A DNA stretch of 50,301 nucleotides from Nemertoderma westbladi (Eukaryota; Xenacoelomorpha; Nemertodermatida; Nemertodermatidae): assembly GCA_032718475.1 (NCBI GenBank), contig JAUCBJ010000076.1, positions 1 to 50,301 of the forward strand, written 5' to 3'. Under the pieces are notes generated by a model. The model saw only the letters and a program-made list of their open reading frames with translations, did no database searches and had not been told where the DNA came from. Shown here in pieces: positions 1-10,458 of the stretch (within the stretch, counting starts at the first letter, position 1; every line of letters starts with the position of its first letter). The translations under genes and the position numbers were made by a program.

Positions 1-270
1 TATCAGTTATCCCACAAAAGCTTTTACAGAAGCCTCCCCAAATAGTTGATATACAATTATATTTATAATTATTTCCATGGTCATGGTCATTCACCCGTCT
101 TTAGTTAGAAATTTGTTTGCATGAAAGACAGTTTAGTTTAGTTTTTACTGATTTATTATCTCTTATCTGACTGGGGTAATAATAAAGGATAGGATAAATG
201 GAAGCAAAGTGTGACAGTAACAAATATTTCCCCGTCACCCTAGCATGTCTTAAGTATATGATATATCAAA

Positions 271-317
271 GGGGAAGTTTGGATTCACTGCATAAATGCA
301 GTTCACCAAACTTCCCC
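271..317. repeat. 47-bp nested palindrome
   Basis: The outer arms GGGGAAGTTTGG (271-282) and CCAAACTTCCCC (306-317) are perfect reverse complements. Inside them lies a second perfect inverted repeat, ACTGCAT (287-293) and ATGCAGT (296-302), around AA. Together they would form a long hairpin or cruciform with 19 paired bases. It may be a transposon remnant. Confidence 0.85.
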
Positions 318-1325
318 CGAATGCACACTGTAACTTCCCCCTTCCCCCAAATATCCACTGTTGAATTAATTTGAAGCGATATAATAAGTACAATATTGTG
401 CGAGTTTTTAATTGTGTGGTCCAATTGTTATTTGATTTCTATTTATTATTTAAAGTGCATTTAATATCACACTGGTTTTTAGAATATTATACTATACAAC
501 CTTATGTTTTATTAATTTACCCAATCGAAGCCTCATAAGGGCCGGTTATTTGTACGCATATCCCCTAATGCGCTCAGTAAGGTTCAAACAACATATTAAT
601 ATGAAAATAAAGTATCTGCAAAGAAAATAACCCAATACTATATAATTTGACCTTATTAAAAAATTTGCACTTTTGCACACTTATTTGTACAAATGCACTT
701 TAGCAGATCGTAATGGTGGCTCTTATTTAACAAACTTATGTTTATCCTCTACCGATCTACGATGGTGTATGATCAAGTGTCAGTCGCTAAAAGTGTCAAA
801 AATCCAATTTAATAAATCTGGATTTGCGATTTTGGACCATATTCATGGACATTTTAAGTCACTTTATAGACATAAAAAGTTAAACAAATGTTACGATTAT
901 AGTTAGAAATCATTCCAAACTACATTTTAATCCAAAAAATAACATTCTACGATGAATAGAAAAAGAAATAATAGTGTTTGAAATATCGAAAAAATGTTCA
1001 CTATTTAAGTGCATTTTGCACTAAGTGCACATAAGTCTTTTCCCAAGTTTTATCCTATTTCACACACTACGATCTATTTTCTATCCAATGAAAAAAGTTT
1101 CAGATTAAACGGCCCTGTAGAACCGAAGTTATTTATTAGTTAGTTATTTAAACCTAAGTCCGCGGGTTCGAAACCCAATATTGACCTGACCATTCTTAAT
1201 TTTTTTGCAAAAAAATTATTTTTATTTTTTCACTAAAATCGCTCTAACTTCGGTTCTGGTGGTCCAAATTCAATAAAATTGGTATATTCTTTGCCGTAAT
1301 TTTTTTCTTAATCTTTTGAGAAGGG

Positions 1326-1370
1326 GTTATTTTTGGCCCCAAAAAAATTAAAAAAAAGGGCCAAAATAAC
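1326..1370. repeat. Inverted repeat around an A-rich loop
   Basis: GTTATTTTTGGCCC (1326-1339) faces GGGCCAAAATAAC (1358-1370) across an A-rich spacer. The arms match except for one extra T. No coding or element context is visible. Confidence 0.7.
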
Positions 1371-1865
1371 GCGATATTTTTCGACCCTTAAAATTCGTAA
1401 TATTAATTATATATGTTAAGATACAAGATAGCGGAGTTAATTTGATACTTTTTACAGGTACTTTTGGCGCAATACGCTAAATTATAATGGAATAGCGATT
1501 TGTTAAAAAAAAAAACTTTTCGTCCTTTTTTATAAATATTATATTTCACACGATCGCCTGCCGCTCCAGTTTTATAATACCTCCGGCGCTGTGATTAACG
1601 CTGTTAGATAGATAATTTAACGCACTATAAGTCTGTGTAAACAAATCTCCCGTAAGTTAAGTAGTTTTCGAGCTAGACGATTTCCCGCGAAGCAAGTTTG
1701 AAGCGCGAAATTATAATTTTGGCCCTCATTTTTTTAATATCATCCTTGGAGCAAAACCGATAGCATATTTGAATTCCCCGTATAGATATTGATTGTATAG
1801 AATGTACCTTAACCAACTAAAGTTAAAAATAAAAAATTATTCGATAAAAACTACTTTACAAATTC

Positions 1866-2140
1866 TGGCCCTTTTTGGCCCCTATTGCCGACATATTTTT
1901 TGTACCCCCATTCGATAGGAACGTAGCCCCTATGGTCTTCTACGAGTTTCATAAAAGAATTTGTGGATTCCTACCCGCGTTGTGAATTAAACTTTTCCAA
2001 AATAATAAGTTTTCCAAAAAAGACGGACAAAAACGTACAAATTTACAGCCCCTTTTTCCACCCGAAATTTTAATAAATATCTTACCCCCATTCGATACGA
2101 AGGTAGTACCACTCTTCCCCTTTCCAACCGCGTTACTTTT
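1866..2140 (+). repeat. Diverged direct repeat pair
   Basis: Two segments share a C-rich start followed by ACCCCCATTCGATA and GTAG (first near 1866-1990, second near 2046-2140). Both sit in AT-rich DNA. The spacing and the divergence suggest an old duplication or two copies of an unrecognised element. Confidence 0.4.
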
Positions 2141-2564
2141 GTCCCCGTACGATTAATATTAGCCGAGTTATAGCGGATCCCGCAAAGTCAATTTGTCCGT
2201 TTTTTCAACTTTGACGGACATTTTCGGAAAAAAGGCGTGGTAATCTTTTTTGAAAAAAAAAACGAATTCACTAATTAATCCCTTCTATCGTATCCCGGCG
2301 TCGGCTAAGCAATAACCTAGGGTTTTTTCGAGCCACTGTAGAGCGCCTTTCAAAAAAATTTTAAAATTGTCGAAAAAATGACGGTTTTTTGTCCGCCGTG
2401 TCCGTCAAAGGGTTAGATTTAATAATGTTAGAGTTGCTAATATCTTAGAATTCCGAGCCGCTCCCCTGGTGAGAAAATAAAAAAATTTGGTCAGTTCCTT
2501 CATCGAAAAGTCCCCCAGAATCCCAAGTTAACCTATATAGTTAGCGATGGCCTGCGGCTTTAGG

Positions 2565-2602
2565 AGCGGCCGCGGTATTCACCTCCCTCATAGCGGCCGC
2601 GG
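2565..2602 (+). repeat. GC-rich island with a duplicated 11-mer
   Basis: AGCGGCCGCGG occurs at 2565-2575 and again at 2592-2602, 27 bp apart. Each contains the 8-bp palindrome GCGGCCGC. The island is markedly GC-rich against the surrounding AT-rich sequence. Confidence 0.7.
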
Positions 2603-2683
2603 CGGTGTTGCGTCAAATGGAGAAATATTTATCCCACCAAGCCCCCTAAGTTAGTATGTCGGTACATTCAATTCAAGCAAGCA

Positions 2684-2745
2684 AACAGTCGGCCGAAGCC
2701 GGAGGCGACCCGAAGGCTCATCTTTCGATAGCTGCTACCCGAGGG
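2684..2745 (+). repeat. Dispersed repeat arm, plus copy
   Basis: CAGTCGGCCGAAGCCGG, then AGGCGA, then ATAGCTGCTACCCGA. The same order of motifs appears reverse-complemented at about 6474-6592. The right edge of this arm runs without a break into the first unit of the 36-bp satellite, so the satellite seems to have grown out of it. Confidence 0.65.
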
Positions 2746-3752
2746 TAGGGGTGGGCGCTACTCCTATCTGCCACCCGAAGGTAGGGGTGGGTGCTACTCC
2801 TATCTGCTACCTGAAGGTAGGGGTGGGCGCTACTCCTATCTGCTACCCGAGAGTGGGGGTGGGCGCTACTCCTATCTGCTACCCGAGGGTAGTGGTGGGC
2901 GCTACTCCTATCTGCTACCCGAGGGTAGGGGTGGGCGCTACTCCTATCTGCTATCCGAGGGTAGGGGTGGGTGCTACTCCTATCTGCTACCCGAGAGTGG
3001 GGGGTGGGTGCTACTCCTATCTGCTACCCGAAGGTAGGGGTGGGCACTACTCCTATCTGCTATCCGAGGGTAGGGGTGGGTGCTACTCCTATCTGCTACC
3101 CGAGGGTAGTGGTGGGCGCTACTCCTATCTGCTACCCGAGGGTAGGGGTGGGCGCTACTCCTATCTGCTATCCGAGGGTAGGGGTGGGTGCTACTCCTAT
3201 CTGCTACCCGAGAGTGGGGGTGGGCGCTACTCCTATCTGCTATCCGAGGGTAGGGGTGGGTGCTACTCCTATCTGCTACCCGAAGGTAGGGGTGGGCGCT
3301 ACTCCTATCTGCTATCCGAGGGTAAGGGTGGATGCTACTCCTATCTGCTACCCGAGGGTGTAGGGGTGGACGCTACTCCTATCTGCTACCCGAAGGTAGG
3401 GGTGGGCGCTACTCCTATCTGCTATCCGATGGTAGGGGTGGGCGCTACTCCTATCTGCTACCCGAGGGTGTAGGGGTGGACGCTACTCCTACCTGCTACC
3501 CGAAGGCAGGGGTGGGCGCTACTCCTATCTGCTACCCGAAGGTAGGGGTGGGCGCTACTCCTTTCTGCTACCCGGGGGTGTAGGGGTGGACGCTACTCCT
3601 ATCTGCTACCCGAACCCGAAGGTAGGGGTGGGTGCTACTCCTATCTGCTACCCGAAGGTAGGGGTGGGCGCTACTCCTATCTGCTACCCGAGGGTAGGGT
3701 TGGGCGCTACTCCTATCTGCTACCCGAAGATAGGGGTGGGCGCTACTCATAT
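2732..3752 (+). repeat. 36-bp minisatellite, about 28 units
   Basis: The unit is CTGCTACCCGAGGGTAGGGG followed by TGGGCGCTACTCCTAT. Variants include ATCCGAGG, CCGAAGG and AGAGTGGG, and a few units carry insertions of 2 to 6 bp. Each unit contains a short palindrome (CTACCC-GA-GGGTAG) and a G-run cluster (GGGTAGGGGTGGG). Because 36 is a multiple of three, several frames stay open over hundreds of bases. These are not genes. Confidence 0.97.
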
Positions 3753-3756
3753 CCCA

Positions 3757-3895
3757 TGATGATTTGCTCCCAGTTATTTAACTGGTACTCATTTTATCGA
3801 CCCCAGTGGATGAAAGGCTGAGCGGACCCAGGCGGGGTTGAACCTACAACCAATAGATTGCAGGCCCAGCGCTCTACCCACTGAGCTACCCCGCC
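3757..3895 (-). mobile_element. tRNA-derived SINE
   Basis: On the minus strand the element starts with a tRNA-like head at 3895-3831. It has 7-bp acceptor arms GGCGGGG/CCCCGCC, an A box TAGCTCAGTGGGTAGAGCG and a B box near GGTTCAACCCC. The anticodon arm does not pair, so it is not a functional tRNA. The body contains GGGGTCGATAAAATGAGTACC, a phrase I know from several invertebrate tRNA-SINEs, and the hairpin CCAGTTA-AA-TAACTGG. Its 3' end abuts the 36-bp satellite. Confidence 0.8.
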
Positions 3896-4961
3896 ATATA
3901 ATACATTCAATTATCATATTATATATGTCAGGCGATTTTCCTTTGTGAAGAGTTCAAGTTTAGCATCACGTAATAATTGATCCTCCTGGTGTTACCAGAA
4001 TGAACCTCGACTCCATGCCGGATGTACATGTTGCACATCTACATATTGTTAGTTATTATAGTTGGGCTCGGAACTCCATTTTAAGGATTAAGTCAAGTGG
4101 TCTGTAAGATTAGTTGGTTGTTAGTCCGGTTGATCATGTGTCAATCACCTGTTAGAGATTTATCAGCAATGATTCCCACTAGCTACCTGAAGGAAGGAAT
4201 ATATTCTGAGTAGTACCGTACCGTGTAGGCCAAGTGAGTGAGCGATGAACCGTACTGTATGTACCCATACTAAAGTTATTATATAACCGAATCCTTCATT
4301 TTATAAACCAATGAATATGAGTCTGGTAATTTTTTGCGTAGTAATTGATTTTGGGGATTTTTAATACCAAATAATGCATCGTTTTATGTGCATATAATTA
4401 ACTAGGGTCATATAGAAAGCGATGCCTCAATCCATTTCTTTCATCTTTATTGGCATGTCGTTCTCATAAAGGGAAGGAGGTACTACATTAATTACTCACA
4501 TATAGTCTTGGTCTTGGACACCTGTCGCCATGGTGTAGAATGTGGTGTATGGGATGAAGTCTAGGTAACATTCCGGCATTTATTATGTAAATTAAAGATC
4601 CATTTACTTATTTAAGATTATTTTCAGGTCTACCTTGTTCTAGTAAATAATTATTGTTTGAGGCGGTTAAGATGCCAATAGGGCTCATACCAAATTACAT
4701 AGTTTAATGTTTAGGAGTGGGAAATTCTGTTGCAATTTGAACTTTAAAAAATTACAAAAAAAAACAATACAATGTAAGTTTACTTACTCCCTGTTTATTT
4801 AATATTTAAATATTTGTAAGGGAAACAAGTAAGGTTATAATTAATAAAATATTATTAATATTAGTAAAATAATGTTGAATAATTCTAGCCCAGTTTTAAG
4901 TATAGACAAAAGAAGTAATTAAAAAAAATCGCCGCTGAAAGTGGGGTGTACTTTCTAATCC

Positions 4962-5047
4962 TATTGTTATACGTACTTTATAACATTCTACGTATATCAT
5001 ATTGTTATACGTACTTTATAACATTAACATTCTTCTACGTATATCAT
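4962..5047 (+). repeat. Direct duplication, 38-bp period
   Basis: ATTGTTATACGTACTTTATA followed by ACATT and later CTACGTATATCAT occurs at 4962 and again at 5000. The second copy carries a short extra insert (AACATTCTT). Confidence 0.8.
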
Positions 5048-5084
5048 ATCTCAATAATAATGTTATTTCAGACTATGTAATACC

Positions 5085-5190
5085 ATTCTAATGGTACAAA
5101 GTAGAGAAACTCTGCTGTAAGTAGCCGGTTATTCTAACCAAACTACTTATTTGCGTCGATTTTCCCCTGGAGAGGGATTAATTAGAGTCA
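5085..5190 (+). repeat. Dispersed repeat, partial copy A
   Basis: It shares GGTTATTCTAACCAAAC and TTATTTGCGTCGATTTTCCC followed by CTGGAGAGGGATTAAT with a copy at 12945-13090. Part of it also matches the minus-strand copy at 6680-6757. It is a non-coding repeat family of unknown class. Confidence 0.6.
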
Positions 5191-5910
5191 CCCAGATAGT
5201 TTTTTTAAGTTCTTAAATTACGTCGCAAAGTAATATTAAATTATTAGCCTTGTAGTTGTTATGAGGTATAGAAACAAACTTCGATTTCATTATAAAAATA
5301 TCCCAGGTGCTGAAGAGCTGTTAGCTCAAAAATATGTTATTACAAAACATAATCCTCACTCAGGATTAAAGGCAGTCTGTATGGTAGGGTTTCCCCATGG
5401 ATTCTCCTCTCACTAGTCTGTCTAGCCTAAAATAGCTCCAACACTCTCTGTCCTATTCGGTAAGTCAAGTATCGCTGGCCACCTACGTAACGAAGCTCCA
5501 TGTCCAAATACAAAACCCGCATTGCGGCATGGTTTATCAGGTACTGTTAAGTTTCTATTTATAATCCAAAGTCTAGTCTATCTGTCTCTGCAGCCAACAA
5601 TTCCTAGACTTATTCTCAATAAGAAACATTAACCATATTCCAGGATTATAATAATACACAAGCTCGATTTCTTAGTTAATTCAATTTACTCAACTTTTTG
5701 AAGATTGTCATTCTATTGCTCATAGCCATATTAATTATAATTTAATTTTTAAGGTAGAATTATTGTAGTTAACTAATAATTTAACTGTAAAATAAGTTTC
5801 TTGTAGTAAAACAAGTATAAATTACAGGTAAAAAATAAAATACCAAATTTTGTTGAAATAATTATTGGTATATTGGGTGAATAAATGGTTTCATCGCCCA
5901 AGTGAAGAAC

Positions 5911-5969
5911 AGAATAATACCGGGGTTTCGGAAAAATACCGGGGTTTCGGAATAATACCGGGAGTTTCA
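5911..5969 (+). repeat. Short minisatellite, 3 units
   Basis: Three near copies of AATACCGGGGTTTCGGAA lie head to tail (about 19-20 bp each), the last one degenerate. They are isolated in AT-rich DNA. Confidence 0.8.
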
Positions 5970-6473
5970 TTTGTCGGTCGAAATTTTATTAGCATTTTAT
6001 ATATGAAGGATTTAGTAATTTTAAATTTATCTTTATAAAGTTAAATTACAGATTTAAAACAATCATAATAGTTAATTGTTGAGAATAAATATTCTATTTG
6101 AAAATTGAAGTAATATATAACTCCATAAATATTAAGTAATTGACTCGTACTATATAGAAAATATTATTATCAGACACCCGTGACAATCCTGACTTCATGT
6201 ATATACATACCGGTACATACCATATACCAAACCGATTAACTGAATCTTTTAAAGAAATATAACAAACGCAATTTCTGTATTGATGATAAAAACGGTTTCT
6301 TATTCTATAAAATTCAAGGGTGATACAGGGATATAAGATAATAATATGGTTTCGTCAATAGTATTCCATAAGTATGCTTACAGAATAAATTTATATCAGT
6401 TATTAATAACTTCTGTATTATTTACTATATCTATTTAATAATATAAATAAATATAATACGGTTTATTCTACCC

Positions 6474-6757
6474 GAATTTCGAGTAGCAGCTATTGTAAGA
6501 GGAGCGATCGGATTCGCCTCCTGTTTCGGCCGGCTGAACGGCTTCGGCCGACTGACCGGCTTCGGCCGACTGACCGGCTTCGGCCGACTGACTGTGGCGT
6601 CGACTCTTTACGCCATCACTATTCATCCCATACCAGTGGAAAATCCGATTACTCCCAAAATTAATACCGGTACTGTAACCTGTTCTATTGACTTTAGTTT
6701 ATTGTTTTGGTTAGAATAATGTACCATTGTAACCTGCTCATTTACCTTAATAATTTA
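6474..6757 (-). repeat. Dispersed repeat, minus copy, with 18-bp tandem
   Basis: Read on the minus strand it runs from GAGCAGGTTACAATGGTACA (6757 side), through ATTCTAACCAAAACAATAAA, to a GC-rich end. That end has three tandem units of an 18-mer (plus strand CTTCGGCCGACTGACCGG, 6529-6592), then AGGAGGCGA and ATAGCTGCTACTCGAA. The terminal part is the inverted counterpart of 2684-2745. Here the ATAGCTGCTAC segment is single copy, whereas at 2732 it is amplified about 28 times. Confidence 0.6.
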
Positions 6758-8353
6758 TTCACCGAGATGTACCTCAGGTTCCCAATGTCTCATACAGATA
6801 GATAGATATATGCCGTTATGTTTAAAAATAACTACGGTATTTAATTCAAGACTTATAATCTTGCTGTTGCACTTTATAAGACTACAGTCCGAGTCCGAGT
6901 ATATTAATAGGCCTACATGTAGCACCGAGAATTGTAATCTTATAAAGTTCCAGATTACAACTCGGAGTATGTTATGTTATTCGTAATTTAGTAATTTTGT
7001 AATTAAGTAATGTAATTTTATTCTGAACATAATTTGAATCAAATTTACTTTAGGTTGTTTGGCAACAAGAAAATTAATACATTTTATTGAACTCTAACAA
7101 CAAAATCTAAGGATCAATTTTGTATCTATTTTTCAATTCTACTCTATCGTAACATTCATGTACCGTATCGTGCTGAGAGCATAATCCTGGTATATATTCG
7201 AGGTACACCCAAAACCACCACCACAGTTAGTATAAATTCAAAATCCAATTATTGGCTGGCCTAATTAGCTTGTTCTTGTAACGAAATACTCTGGTAATTA
7301 TTATCACAGATAGATGCATTTTTAACACCGTTGAATGCATTGCATTGCCACGAACAAAGCATACTAAAGGATAGGCCCTCTAGCGCTCTAGGCCTTACAT
7401 AATAAGCTATATAGAAGACATATACTGTACGTACTTACATACACTAAAAATATTACACAAATTTATCTACATTTTCAGATTTGGTTGATTTTATTATCTA
7501 GATATTCATACAATTAATTCAATACAATTTAACGGTAACGGTAATTTACTTACATGTTGATTGTTATTTGACTTCATTTAATGTGCATTATATACCAGAT
7601 TGTAGTATATAATATACCCATTATACAGTACAGCCAAAACATATTCCACAGCAAAAAGTTTATATATTCCTAGCCCATCTGAAATATCACATGCCCACAA
7701 ATATATTCAGCCTCTATTACAATATATCTTTTCGGCGAATTATAAGTAAATAATTAAATATTATCCTAGCATTTCCAGCATTTCGTATAAATTGTTCCTG
7801 GTTCTGTAAATAAAATATTAATTTTATGTATTTATATTTAATATTTATTTATTACATTAATATTTAAACTATACTGTATTTGTAATTTTTATTTAATTTA
7901 GTATAAAACTCGACTCATCAACTCACTAAACCACACCTGTTGTACAGTATGTTATACTCCCATCAGTCCCATCCCATAGGGTTTATTTTTATACAACCTA
8001 CGTAACTGTATGTAGTCAGATCAGGGTACTCCGTCCCCAGGTTCTGATACCTCTATGGCAGTAATGGGGTAGCTGTCAGCCCAGTAGTGCAACCCGATCA
8101 GCACCAGTAGCCTATTCATTATTTAGTTGATCACAGTTGGTTCATAAGCCCCGTCAATTAAAGAAGTCATCGAAGCCTACAGTGCCTAGGACACCATTGA
8201 AGACAAAGGCTTGGGTATGCATCTATGAAATAGTAATGCACGCCCCTCTGTCTATACTGGACTCTTCCAGTGTTAGGTAACCTAACCCAGGAGACACAAT
8301 TGGTCCGGGGTGTAACAAAAGGACACTTACTGTCGGCAGCAGGGCTGTAGGCC
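6758..8353. other. AT-rich non-genic DNA
   Basis: I see no gene. Sequence from about 8020 onward is less AT-rich and may be the 5' untranslated part of the LINE that follows, but I find no promoter motif or domain to prove this. Confidence 0.5.
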
Positions 8354-9795
8354 ATGGATAGGCGGAAGGTAATCAACCAACGGCTAGACATGCTGACAAG
8401 GTCGGCTGAAGGTAATCAACCAACGGCGACCTACTGCGAAGACGCTTGTAGGAGTTGCGACCACAAGTGGTTAAGATATGAGTATGAGAACCCTCCAGAA
8501 GAAATTCTGACTTGGTCGTTGCCCGGGTCAACAAGATACTCTCAGTGGTACACTAACACTAGAGTTGGAATCGAAAAATCGGCTACTAGAACAGAAGATA
8601 GAGAAGAAAGAAGAACCAACCTGTTGGAATGTAAAATTAAACTAATATTGCTACAATGAACGCACGAACAGTGAAAGCTCACACAAAACAGGGTGACATG
8701 TAGCTCTAGCAATGGAATATAACATAAGACAATCAACATCATCTGTATCCAAGAACACCGGGTTTGTCATAATGGCAACGACAACACATCCAATACGTCT
8801 AGCTATATGGTTAAATACCACCTGTATCAACCACAGAGACAGATCCATTCGAAGCCTTATCGGGAGTCCATCAGGGTGACACACTTAAACCATTCTTATT
8901 CATAATTGTAGTTGTTGAACAATTATTGCGGGAAAAACAACACTCTGCTAATGATGTCTACGTTGAGTTGTTTATGTTATACACATGTCCTTAGACCATC
9001 TTAATATAGACAGGGTGATGGTAACACCCCCTACTGGCACAAAAGGTAGAGGAAATCCAGCAACGTACCTCACTGATCTAGACTTTGCTGATGACTTAGG
9101 GGTACTGTCAGAAGTCAGAATCACTAGAGGGAGCCCAAAGGCTCACCAGCTCATTGTAGCAGGTTGCTTCTAGTGTTGGCCTTTTTGTTAACTCCAAGAC
9201 GTGAACCTTGACATCCCCCAAGAAATGTATAATCGTAAGGGCATATGCTCTGGGAATGGCTTGCTTGAGCATGTGGATGACTTCTGCAACTTGGGATCAT
9301 GGATCTGGAGGTCAGGTAAAATTTTAAAAGTCCCATAGAATAAAACGGAACCTCACGTTTCGAATATTTAAGGCAGCAGTGGTACCAGAACTCTTATATG
9401 GGAGTCCATGTTGGGCTCTAACTGCAGAGGATACCAAATCTCTTGATGGCACATTCTAGAATGCTACGACGGGTTCACTGTGTTAAGCGCAATGAACACA
9501 TGTCCAGCGCTTACAACATTGCAGGTGTTCCATTAGTCTCCCCTAACTTGACACTTGAACAGAACCGCCTCCGCTCTGCAGGACATTGATTTTGACGTGA
9601 GGACCAGCCAGTGCATAATCTTGTGCTTTAACGGCCTCATGGAGTGAATAAGCATGGTGGATAGACCATGACTTTCATGAGATGCATCTTAAAGAACACT
9701 GGCCTTGAAGATGCGGATGATCTAGCAAATATCATGGGTGATAGGGAGTTGTGGTGGCGAAATTTTCTCAACAAGCCGGCACAGCATTCTTAATG
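8354..9795 (+). mobile_element. Decayed LINE retrotransposon with AP-endonuclease and RT fragments
   Basis: Several frames carry LINE ORF2 landmarks in the right order. An apurinic-type endonuclease start (MNARTVKAHTKQGD at 8656, INIICIQEHR at about 8732) is followed almost at once by RT block 5 (ALSGVHQGDTLKPFLFII near 8860). Then come the catalytic motif TDLDFADDLGVLSE (FADD near 9081), a strand-transfer region (EGAQRLTSSL, VGLFVNSKT), FCNLGSW, FKAAVVPELLYGSPCW (9371-9420) and a C-terminal tail (KNTGLEDADDLANIMG, about 9690). Most of the endonuclease and RT blocks 0 to 4 are missing, so an internal deletion joins the two. Stops and frameshifts break every frame. An upstream frame (8354-8659) has no recognised domain and holds a 20-bp duplication at 8365 and 8408. 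The LINE clade is uncertain, perhaps I-like. Confidence 0.85.
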
Positions 9796-9816
9796 TAAAT
9801 AATATAATATATTTAA

Positions 9817-9847
9817 TATCGGCATGCTGCAATGCAGCATGCCGATA
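9817..9847. repeat. Perfect 14-bp hairpin at the LINE 3' end
   Basis: TATCGGCATGCTGC (9817-9830) and GCAGCATGCCGATA (9834-9847) are exact reverse complements around AAT. It lies about 25 bp past the last recognisable LINE coding sequence, in an AT-rich tail. Confidence 0.9.
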
Positions 9848-10281
9848 GTAGGGCCTAGTAGTAGTGGTATCAACCAACCTTTCTCCTCCATGAACGCAGA
9901 TTAAGATTCAGTGGGCACTGTTGGAGAATTAAACATGAGGTCATACCTGATCTACTTCTCTGGCAACCAACACAAGGAAAGCGTATCGGTGGTTGACCGG
10001 CTTTGGCATATATATATATATCAACTTGAAAAGGATATTGGATTTGGGAGAAACGAAATTGCGTCATCTATGGAAAATCGGGAGGCTCATTTCTACTGTC
10101 CGAGTTCACTCGACCTAGTAGTAATACATAACTGTATACGTTAAACCTACAATATACATTTAATAGGTATAGTGTAGGCCTGTGTTTTAACATCTATTAA
10201 ATTTCCTTACATTCAGTGGATTCGTATACTAACTGTTTATAAGTTAAATTATATCACGCATCATCTAGCAGAGCACGAGAT
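9848..10281. other. Non-genic stretch upstream of the exon
   Basis: Short open frames on both strands (9911-10144 plus, 9870-10067 minus) have no recognisable domain. A (TA)n run lies near 10010-10021. I see nothing else. Confidence 0.5.
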
Positions 10282-10299
10282 TATTGGTCAGATTATATA
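10282..10299 (+). promoter_or_regulatory. Possible promoter: inverted CCAAT and TATA box
   Basis: ATTGG (10282-10286, CCAAT on the other strand) is followed by TATATAA (10293-10299), 37 bp before the ATG of the exon. The spacing would give a very short 5' leader. In AT-rich DNA a TATA match is weak evidence by itself. Confidence 0.3.
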
Positions 10300-10335
10300 A
10301 GGGACAAATAAAACTCAACAACAAATCAAACAACA

Positions 10336-10458
10336 ATGCCAAAAAAGGATAAAGAGAAAAAGGATAAGAAGTCAAAAGGTGGTGCTGTGCCTGTCTATCA
10401 GCCACCCCCTCCCCCAATAGAAAAGCCAGATGAAAGCTACACAGTGTACGGAGAAGAG
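10336..10458 (+). CDS. First coding exon of a Lys-rich protein (41 residues before the splice donor)
   Basis: The frame opens with ATG at 10336 and encodes a Lys/Asp-rich basic head (MPKKDKEKKDKKSKGG). A proline stretch (YQPPPPPIEKP, residues 21-31) follows, then an acidic end (DESYTVYGEE). It stops exactly at a perfect phase-0 donor, GAG|GTAAGT, at 10458/10459. Reading through adds five residues and then TAG, so the donor marks a real exon end. I do not recognise the protein. MPKK/Lys-rich starts occur in many axonemal and cytoskeletal proteins, but that is not enough to assign one. No later exon is identifiable, and the intron may be very long. The last 18 coding bases are the start of the 37-bp tandem unit that follows. 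Confidence 0.6.

Larger units (their letters stand above)
1..2680. other. AT-rich non-genic DNA
   Basis: I see no convincing gene. Open frames are short (the longest about 77 codons, at 673-906) and show no recognisable domain. The stretch holds foldbacks (271-317 and 1326-1370), a diverged direct repeat (1866-2140) and a small GC-rich island (2565-2602). A Pol III B-box-like GGTTCGAAACCC occurs near 1169, but no A box is visible upstream, so I do not call a SINE there. Confidence 0.6.
3896..6473. other. AT-rich non-genic DNA
   Basis: I see no gene. It holds a 38-bp-spaced direct repeat (4962-5047), one copy of a dispersed repeat (5085-5190) and a three-copy minisatellite (5911-5969). The rest is A/T-rich sequence with no long open frame. 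Confidence 0.6.

Noticed and set aside
1140-1200. A SINE, from the B-box-like GGTTCGAAACCC
   Set aside because: There is no A box at the right distance and no tail. One short match in AT-rich DNA is insufficient.
2751-3583. Plus-strand frames of up to 240 codons (VGATPICYPR repeats) in the 36-bp array
   Set aside because: They are a direct consequence of a period divisible by three, open in several frames at once, with no start context or domain.
3831-3895. A functional tRNA gene on the minus strand
   Set aside because: A and B boxes and acceptor arms are present, but the anticodon arm does not pair and a SINE body follows. It is tRNA-derived.
5773-5970. A 65-codon minus-strand frame
   Set aside because: It overlaps a three-copy minisatellite and an AT-rich stretch and has no recognisable domain.
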